27,160 bases of DNA, from positions 1 through 27,160 of the IMG/VR virus record IMGVR_UViG_3300027969_000365. One strand, given 5' to 3'. The translations under genes were made by a program, and so were the position numbers. Below are positions 21,475-27,160 of this stretch, one piece after another. The notes beneath the pieces are model-generated. The model was given only the letters and a program-made list of their open reading frames with translations, was not told where the DNA came from and made no database searches. How positions within the stretch are numbered: position 1 is the first letter of the stretch; every line of letters begins with the position of its first letter. Source of the DNA: a virus.

Positions 21475-22953
21475 ATGGCACTCATTCCTCTCAAAATTCC
21501 CCCAGGCGTTTACCGCAACGGCACTGAGTACCAGGCGGTTGGCCGCTGGTACGACTCCAACTTGGTGCGCTGGTTTGAGAATACTTTGCGCCCGATTGGC
21601 GGGTGGCGGGTCAAGTCCACGTCTGCCATGACGGGTAAGTGTCGAGGGCTTATCACCTGGAGAGACAACAGCGCGGCACGTTTTGCTGCTGCTGGTACTC
21701 AGTCCAAGTTGTACGCGATGAATGTCGGAGGTACTCTGAAGGACATCACGCCAACAGGGTTTACTGCGGGTTCCGCTGACGCCACCTCCACAACCGGATA
21801 TGGTTACTACACTTATGGGAATTTATCGTATGGCACTGCGCGTCTTGACACCGGATTAGTACCGGCCACAACTTGGAGCATGGATACCTGGGGAGAGTAC
21901 CTGGTTGCGTGCAGCAGCACAGACGGCAAGCTATACGAATGGCAACTAGGTTTCACAACTCCTACGCTGGCGGCAGTTATCACCAACGCACCGACAAGCT
22001 GCGCGGCGGTGATGGTCACCAGTGAGCGCATCATGTTTGCTTTGGGTGCATCGGGTAACCCGCGCTTAGTAAAGTGGTCGGATCAGGAGAACAACACAAC
22101 CTGGACGGCGGCAGCCACCAACCAGGCCGGTGACTTTGAATTGGCGACACCAGGTTCTTTGAGGTGCGGCAAGCGCGTGCGTGGCGTCAACATCTTGTTT
22201 ACCGACACCGACGCGCACGTCGCCAGCTACATCGGACTGCCCTACGTCTACAGCTTTGAGAAGGTTGGTAGCGGGTGCGGCGTCATCTCCTCGCAAGCTG
22301 TAGCGGCAATCGACACGTCCGCAATGTGGATGAGTCAATCTGGATTTTGGAGTTACGACGGGTTTGTCAAGCCTATGATGTGCGACGTTGGTGACTATGT
22401 ATTCAATAACATGAATCTGAACCAAGCGTCCAAAGTCTACGCCGTCCACAACTCTAGCTATGGAGAGGTGACCTGGTTGTACCCGTCACTATCCTCAACC
22501 GAATGTGATAGCTATGTCACCTATAACTATCGGGAAGGTACATGGTATTTCGGACTGATGGCACGCACCGCTGGAACAGATAGAGGCGTATTTGTCAACC
22601 CTATGATGGTTGGAACTGACGGGTACATCTACGACCATGAGGTCGGATATACATACGACTCGGTGGCTCCTTACGCGCAGTCCGGTCCGATTGAACTTGG
22701 GAACGGCGACAACGTGATGGCCGTAAGATCGGTAATTCCTGACGAGCAGACTCTGGGAGAGGTCGCCATCTCATTCACGGCCAGGATGTACCCGACATCG
22801 GCAGAGACAAGCTACGGCCCGTTTAACGCCAAAGCGCCAACCGATACCCGATTCTCTGGCCGGTCAGTCAAGATGAAGGTAACCGGCAATGTCCTGGAAG
22901 ATTGGCGGGTTGGCGTGATGCGGTTGGAGGCTACGTCGGCAGGGAAACGGTAA
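21475..22953 (+). CDS. Tail nozzle / gp10-like tail protein
   Basis: A 492-residue beta-rich protein. The N-terminus IPPGVYRNGTEYQAVGRWYD and then NLVRWFENTLRPIGGWR (29-45) is a motif I associate with phage tail proteins of podoviruses that form the hub/nozzle below the adaptor (comparable in role to P22 gp10 and T7 gp12). The repeated Gly/Trp/Tyr beta-blade-like segments (about 60-400) fit a propeller-like fold. There is no signal peptide. It is followed by probable ejection protein genes, the usual order. The family role is inferred; a virion protein is nearly certain. Confidence 0.75.
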   Translation: MALIPLKIPPGVYRNGTEYQAVGRWYDSNLVRWFENTLRPIGGWRVKSTSAMTGKCRGLITWRDNSAARFAAAGTQSKLYAMNVGGTLKDITPTGFTAGSADATSTTGYGYYTYGNLSYGTARLDTGLVPATTWSMDTWGEYLVACSSTDGKLYEWQLGFTTPTLAAVITNAPTSCAAVMVTSERIMFALGASGNPRLVKWSDQENNTTWTAAATNQAGDFELATPGSLRCGKRVRGVNILFTDTDAHVASYIGLPYVYSFEKVGSGCGVISSQAVAAIDTSAMWMSQSGFWSYDGFVKPMMCDVGDYVFNNMNLNQASKVYAVHNSSYGEVTWLYPSLSSTECDSYVTYNYREGTWYFGLMARTAGTDRGVFVNPMMVGTDGYIYDHEVGYTYDSVAPYAQSGPIELGNGDNVMAVRSVIPDEQTLGEVAISFTARMYPTSAETSYGPFNAKAPTDTRFSGRSVKMKVTGNVLEDWRVGVMRLEATSAGKR

Positions 22954-23312
22954 TGGAGGACTTCTGGCGGTTGGCACAACACATTGAAGCCGCCTTAGAA
23001 TACTCAGAAGGCACTCATACCCTTGAAGATGTTGCGCAGGGTGTTGAGGAAAACAGATTCCAGCTTTGGCCTGGGGTCAATAGCGCAGTCATTACAGAGA
23101 TCATTGTCTATCCGCGACTCAAGAATCTGCACTATTTTCTTGCTGGCGGCGACCTAGATGAACTCAAGCGGATGCGACCATACATCGAGGCTTGGGGTAA
23201 GCAGATTGGTTGCACGCGAGTTACCTTGGCTGGCCGTAAAGGTTGGGCAAGGACATTTTTAGCAGATGAAGGATATGTCCCTAAATGGCATATTTTGTCT
23301 AAGGAGTTGTGA
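22953..23312 (+). CDS. Small phage protein, possible GNAT-like fold
   Basis: A 119-residue protein. The ATG at 22953 shares a base with the preceding TAA (TAATG); a longer in-frame start at 22902 lies inside the upstream gene and is less likely. The pattern, an N-terminal helix pair, strands VITEIIVYP and LHYFLAGG, a long helix with LKRMRPYIEAWGKQIGC, then RVTLAGRKGWARTFLADEGY, resembles a small GNAT N-acetyltransferase or a phage relative that has lost activity. I cannot see a clear acetyl-CoA signature loop. It lies between the nozzle-like and internal-protein genes. Confidence 0.7.
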   Translation: MEDFWRLAQHIEAALEYSEGTHTLEDVAQGVEENRFQLWPGVNSAVITEIIVYPRLKNLHYFLAGGDLDELKRMRPYIEAWGKQIGCTRVTLAGRKGWARTFLADEGYVPKWHILSKEL

Positions 23313-23313
23313 T

Positions 23314-24354
23314 ATGAGTCTAGGTGGTCAAAATGCATCTCCATCAGTGATTGTGTACGGTCCTGATGGGACAGCGTATGGTAGTCCTGCTGATGCAGCA
23401 GCCGCTGGCGTGAGCAACGCTACTATGTCGCAGCCTATTGGCGTTCCAGATAACCAATATGTACCTATGCAGGTTCGTACGCCTCAATACTACACTCCTC
23501 CAGCATATCAACCCTACACGCCAGTTGCTGCGCCACTACCTAATATCCCAACTCAACCATCTGGTGGGCGTAATCGTTATGCAGAGATCATGGCGAATTA
23601 CCAGCAAGCGCAGCCTAGTATGCCGCCTAGCTACAGCGGTGGGTTTACTGGGTATCCATCCGACTACACCGGAGGATTTACGCCGTACAAACCCACAGTT
23701 CCGACCCCCGCACCTATAGTAGATCAACCATCATCTGGTGGACTTCTTACTGGTGGCGGGGGCGGTAAATATGGCGCATCCTCTGATGGAGAACCAGGAG
23801 CAGGATTTATTGCACCGACTAGCCAAAATGCATATGACGTATCTCAGCTTGGAAAAAATATAAGCTATGTATCTCCTTTAGTTGGCTCTTTAACTGGTAT
23901 GTACGGGAATTATTTGGCAAGCCAAGTAGACCCAAACTACAGCAATGAAGGAAGAAACTATCCAGCACCAACTGGTGGGTTTGTCAGCACACCAGACACG
24001 CAAGCAGTTCGGGATGCCATAAACAGCACTGACTTTTCTGGAATGGATAGGGGTAGCGGAGATAGAGGTGGTGACAGTGATGGTGGTGGCAGAGCCACTG
24101 GTGGAAACAATGGTGACGCATCAGGCGGCGGTGATCGCGGAACACGCGGTGGCTTTGCGCAAGGCGGCTACGTCTCCATGCAGAACTTGGGAGGACTAGA
24201 CCCAATGGGACCAGATGACGGTTACGCCACTCTCAAGGATGGCGAGTTTGTCATCAACGACAAGGCGGTCAAGAAGTACGGTATCGAATTGATGAACGCT
24301 ATCAACTCGGGCAAGATTTCAAAGGGCAAGCTACGCGGCTTGCTCGAAATGTAA
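23314..24354 (+). CDS. Probable internal virion / ejection protein
   Basis: A 346-residue protein. The ATG at 23314 follows AAGGAG (23300-23305); an in-frame ATG at 23266 lies upstream inside the previous gene. Residues 1-270 are low-complexity, rich in Pro, Tyr, Ser and Gly, and appear disordered. The C-terminal 60 residues hold GGYVSMQNLGGLDPMGPDDG and the compact end KDGEFVINDKAVKKYG followed by a helix, a C-terminal motif recurrent in proteins encoded at the ejection-protein position of phages. Together with the two following genes this looks like an ejection set. Confidence 0.7.
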   Translation: MSLGGQNASPSVIVYGPDGTAYGSPADAAAAGVSNATMSQPIGVPDNQYVPMQVRTPQYYTPPAYQPYTPVAAPLPNIPTQPSGGRNRYAEIMANYQQAQPSMPPSYSGGFTGYPSDYTGGFTPYKPTVPTPAPIVDQPSSGGLLTGGGGGKYGASSDGEPGAGFIAPTSQNAYDVSQLGKNISYVSPLVGSLTGMYGNYLASQVDPNYSNEGRNYPAPTGGFVSTPDTQAVRDAINSTDFSGMDRGSGDRGGDSDGGGRATGGNNGDASGGGDRGTRGGFAQGGYVSMQNLGGLDPMGPDDGYATLKDGEFVINDKAVKKYGIELMNAINSGKISKGKLRGLLEM

Positions 24355-24364
24355 GGAGAACGAT

Positions 24365-26068
24365 ATGTCTAAAGGCGGCGGCAGCACAACTTCAACAACA
24401 TCCATTGACCCTGATCTGAAGAAGGCTTATCTAGCCAACATCGGACAGGCTCAGAGCGTGGCTGGTGCATTACCAGTACGGCAATTTGCAGGGTTCAACC
24501 CGCTGTACACGGCGGGTGAAGAGCAACTGATAAATACAGGACTTAATGGCCCAGGTATTCAGTCAGTTGACCAGGCTGCATATCAAACTGCTCAAGCTGG
24601 AGGCTACCAACCTCAGATGGTTGGAGGAATTAGCGGTGGACCGGCGGCAATGGCTGGTGCAACTGGTTACCAAGCATCTAATTTTGGTGGAGCGCAAACA
24701 GGACCAGCATCAATGGCCGGTGCAATGGGCTATCAGGCAGCTAATTTTGGTGGAGCGCAAACTGGACCGGCAGCACTTGCACGTTCACAAGGTTATCAGG
24801 CAGCTAATTTTGCTGGAGCGCAAACAGGCCCAGCAGCATTAGCTGGCGCAATGGGTTATGGTGCAAGTGACGTTAATGCGGCGCAGGCAAACATGGGTGA
24901 CATTGGGCGCTACATGAACCCATACTCGCAAAACGTCACTCAAAATGCTTTGTCTGATTTAGAAAAACAGCGTCAAAAATCCTTGCTTCAAATTTCACAG
25001 CAGGCCGGTGCTGCAAAAGCATTTGGTGGATCGCGCCAAGGAGTTGCAGAGGCACAAACCAACATTGGATATGGGACTGAGGCTGGCAATTTATCGTCAA
25101 AATTAAATGAGCAGGCTTACAACAATGCTATGGCTGCGCAGCAGCAAGACCTTGCACGCCAACAGCAAGCTGCAATGCAGAATGCTGCGCAACGTACATC
25201 TGCCTCACAGTTTGGCGCTGGTGCAGCAAACCAAGCTGCATTGGTAAATGCCGCTGCTAAAAATGCAATGGCTCAATTTAATACTGGCAATTTGCAGCAA
25301 GCCGGTTTGAGTAATGCAGCATCACAAAATGCTGCCTCACAGTTTGGCGCTGGTGCAGCGAACCAGGCTGCACTAACTAATGCCGCTGCTCAAAATGCAA
25401 TGCAACAGTTTAATACTGGAAATTTGCAGCAAGCCGGTTTGAGTAATGCAGCATCACAAAATGCAGCTTCACAATTTGGCGCTGGTGCAGCGAACCAGGC
25501 TGCACTAACTAATGCCGCTGCTCAAAACGCAATGGCTCAATTCAATGTTGGTAACCTCCAGCAAGCCGGTTTGACTAACATGGCCGCACGAAATGCAGCA
25601 TCACAGTTTGGCGCTGGCGCACAAAACCAGGCTCAGTTAACTAATGCTGCCTCTATAAATGCAATGAATCAATACAATGCGGGACTCGCGCAGCAGTCTG
25701 CACTGGCTAACCAAAACATTGGGCTTGCTGGCGCTCAGTTTAGGCTTGGCGCTGCAAACCAGTTGGGTAATCTTGGAACTCAGCAGCAGGGTCTGCGAAT
25801 GAGTGGTGCGCAAGCAGCAATGCAAGCTGGAAGTGCGCGTCAGCAGTTGGAGCAGGCTCAGATGGATGCAATGCGCAACATCGGTATGGAGAAACTGGGG
25901 ATTTCATCTGGCGCTCTTTCCGGTCAGCTACCCAACCTTGGCATGACTCAGACGCAACCGTACTACCGTAACCAGGTTGGTGGTGCTTTGGGTGGTGCTG
26001 CTGCTGGTTACCAGTTTGGTGGACCAATTGGCGCTGGTATCGGCGGTCTGCTTGGATACTTTGGATAA
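24365..26068 (+). CDS. Ala/Gln/Asn/Gly-rich internal virion (ejection) protein with two repeat arrays
   Basis: A 567-residue protein with AGGAG upstream. Residues 92-175 are four 21-residue repeats of the type GPAxMAGAxGYQAxNFxGAQT. Residues about 180-270 are charged and helical. Residues 280-455 are four 44-residue repeats, each two related 22-residue halves (ASQFGAGAANQAALxNAAxx and MxQFNTGNLQQAGLSNAASQ type). The C-terminus (about 538-567) is a Gly-zipper-like hydrophobic segment GGALGGAAAGYQFGGPIGAG. Alanine-rich helical repeats plus a membrane-active Gly-rich end fit proteins injected with the genome to cross the cell envelope. This is inference from composition and gene position. Confidence 0.75.
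   Translation: MSKGGGSTTSTTSIDPDLKKAYLANIGQAQSVAGALPVRQFAGFNPLYTAGEEQLINTGLNGPGIQSVDQAAYQTAQAGGYQPQMVGGISGGPAAMAGATGYQASNFGGAQTGPASMAGAMGYQAANFGGAQTGPAALARSQGYQAANFAGAQTGPAALAGAMGYGASDVNAAQANMGDIGRYMNPYSQNVTQNALSDLEKQRQKSLLQISQQAGAAKAFGGSRQGVAEAQTNIGYGTEAGNLSSKLNEQAYNNAMAAQQQDLARQQQAAMQNAAQRTSASQFGAGAANQAALVNAAAKNAMAQFNTGNLQQAGLSNAASQNAASQFGAGAANQAALTNAAAQNAMQQFNTGNLQQAGLSNAASQNAASQFGAGAANQAALTNAAAQNAMAQFNVGNLQQAGLTNMAARNAASQFGAGAQNQAQLTNAASINAMNQYNAGLAQQSALANQNIGLAGAQFRLGAANQLGNLGTQQQGLRMSGAQAAMQAGSARQQLEQAQMDAMRNIGMEKLGISSGALSGQLPNLGMTQTQPYYRNQVGGALGGAAAGYQFGGPIGAGIGGLLGYFG
24638..24889 (+). repeat. Four 63-bp coding repeats
   Basis: Four consecutive 63-bp units encode the GPA[AS][ML]A-x-GY-x-A 21-residue repeats of the large Ala/Gln-rich protein. 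The second unit is a close DNA-level match to the first and third, and the fourth has diverged in its second half. Confidence 0.85.
25202..25729 (+). repeat. Four 132-bp coding repeats with 66-bp halves
   Basis: Units start at 25202, 25334, 25466 and 25598, each exactly 132 bp (44 residues). Long stretches are identical between units 2 and 3 (for example the DNA coding GAGAANQAALTNAAAQNAM), so the array has expanded or been homogenised recently, unlike the old 60-bp array at 15933. Each unit holds two related 22-residue halves. Confidence 0.9.
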
Positions 26069-26078
26069 GGAGAACAAG

Positions 26079-27160
26079 ATGGCATACCCATATGATTATT
26101 TAATGGAATTAAATCGTAGAAAAATTGCTCCACTAGATTTACTTAGCACGCAAGCAGAAGTTCCACAAATACCATCTCCGCAATCCAATTGGGAGCGTTA
26201 TTTATTAGAAAATTCTGGACCATATCAAGTGGCTCCAGGGGATAACCCAATGGGAATTCCTCTTGGTAATCTAGCCGCTAATGTTCCTGATATGGCACTT
26301 CAAAATCAGGCACAGCAAGCAGCGCCACCAGCAGCACCACAGCGCACACTTGGTTTGCTGGGTGATATGTTTGGCGGTGCATCCGCGCTAAACGAGTACA
26401 TGACGCCAGAACAAAAGGCGCAGCTACAGAACCAAGGAGTTATGGCAGCGGCCATGCAACTGCTGGCATCGTCAGGCCCGAGCCGCACGCCTGTGGGACT
26501 CGGTCAGGCGCTTGGTCAGGCTTATGGCGCAGGACAGCAGGGCTACACGGCAGCGCAGCAGAATCTGCTACAGAGCATGGAAGCCAAGCAGAAGATGGAA
26601 GAGGCAAAATCCAAAAAGGATATGCAGGCCAATGTGTCAAATTTTCTGTCGCAGAAAGCACCGGAAGGTATTGAAGCTAATGCATTCAAGGCGCAGCAGT
26701 ACATGAAGTTGGCAGACGTTTACGCTGCCAGCAATCCTGACCAGGCCAGCAAGTTTTTTGACATGGCGCAGAAGCTGATGCCTGCAAAAGAGGCAACTCC
26801 TGATGACATCAAGAAGTTGCAGGCTTTGAATCTGCCCATTACTTTGCAGAATTTGCAATCATTGAAAGAAGAAGCAAGTCCTGCTGAAGTCAGAATTTTG
26901 AAGGCTACAGGTACACCAGTGACCTTTGAAAATGTAATGAAACTACGTCAATCAGGTGCTGCTGGTGGAACAAACGTATCGGTGAATACTGGTGAAAAAA
27001 CAAGAGCCGTTGAAATCAACAAGGACATTGTTGCTCAAATGGGCGCAATGACAGATCAAGCTAGGTCTGCCAACGAGACCCTAATGAATGTTGATAGGAT
27101 TCTTCCAGCACTCAGCGGAGCTATTACCGGACCATTGGCCGACTACCGCACCACTCTCAC
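26079..27160 (+). CDS. Large internal virion / ejection protein (3' partial)
   Basis: The ATG at 26079 follows AAGGAG (26067-26072) and the frame is open to the window end, giving 360 residues without a stop. The N-terminal 110 residues are Pro/Gln/Ala-rich and likely disordered; from about 110 on it is mainly helical with coiled-coil stretches (for example QAYGAGQQGYTAAQQNLL, about 147-164). Near the window end, VSVNTGEKTRAVEINKDIVA is followed by DQARSANETLM, a motif I know from large proteins at the end of podovirus structural operons. It is probably the third member of an ejection set with the two upstream genes. The C-terminal part, and any lytic domain, lies outside the window. Confidence 0.75.
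   Translation, partial: MAYPYDYLMELNRRKIAPLDLLSTQAEVPQIPSPQSNWERYLLENSGPYQVAPGDNPMGIPLGNLAANVPDMALQNQAQQAAPPAAPQRTLGLLGDMFGGASALNEYMTPEQKAQLQNQGVMAAAMQLLASSGPSRTPVGLGQALGQAYGAGQQGYTAAQQNLLQSMEAKQKMEEAKSKKDMQANVSNFLSQKAPEGIEANAFKAQQYMKLADVYAASNPDQASKFFDMAQKLMPAKEATPDDIKKLQALNLPITLQNLQSLKEEASPAEVRILKATGTPVTFENVMKLRQSGAAGGTNVSVNTGEKTRAVEINKDIVAQMGAMTDQARSANETLMNVDRILPALSGAITGPLADYRTTL

Noticed and set aside
25202-25729. Possible CRISPR array from regular repeats
   Set aside because: The repeats are 132 bp with no unique spacers and keep an open reading frame throughout; they are coding repeats.
1-27160. tRNA genes, rRNA, integrase, transposase or attachment sites
   Set aside because: No cloverleaf-like sequence, mobile-element gene or recombinase motif was seen on either strand by reading; a dedicated tRNA search was not possible.

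Overview
The window is a 27.2-kb piece of a tailed double-stranded DNA bacteriophage (Caudoviricetes). Every gene I can support is on the + strand, packed with 1-4 bp start/stop overlaps (ATGA, GTGA, TAATG). The gene set points to a short-tailed (podovirus-type) virion: Sf6-like small terminase, large terminase, portal, scaffold, an SU10-type major capsid protein and adaptor, a gp10/nozzle-like tail protein, several fibre-like proteins, and three consecutive low-complexity proteins of the injected/internal type. There is no tape measure, tail tube or sheath. No integrase or repressor is visible. A compact M15 endolysin without a wall-binding domain, plus a GTA-type holin, suggests a Gram-negative (proteobacterial) host; the species cannot be read from the sequence.

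Layout. 1-2285: end of a replication gene (possible SSB-like acidic tail), a strong intrinsic terminator, and a zinc-finger/TOPRIM/RecA primase-helicase. 2285-2517: a short non-coding block full of direct and inverted repeats. 2518-5445: an unknown gene, the small terminase, a 342-bp spacer and the large terminase. Three perfect TTATCCACA (DnaA-box) sequences lie at the end of the small terminase gene and in the spacer. 5473-7633: small accessory genes (DUF6496-like, Cys-rich, glycosyltransferase-like, methyltransferase, DUF6321-like). 7630-11924: head genes (portal, unknown 83-aa protein, scaffold, capsid), closed by a terminator at 11933-11962.

11968-18722: a second glycosyltransferase-like gene, the adaptor, and a fibre/appendage region with three striking repeat architectures (20-residue repeats, 10-residue Trp repeats, YadA-head-like repeats). 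18745-20822: the lysis region, with several small membrane/coiled-coil proteins, holin and endolysin. It contains a gene split between two frames exactly at an A_AAA_AAG slippery heptamer. 20819-22953: a C1q-like fibre protein and a nozzle-like protein. 22953-27160: a possible GNAT-fold protein and three probable internal/ejection proteins, the last cut by the window end.

The points most worth following are the frameshift site at 19192-19198, the DnaA-box cluster between the terminase genes, the iteron-like block after the primase-helicase, the regular repeat proteins of the tail, and the terminator that ends 5 bp before the next start codon.
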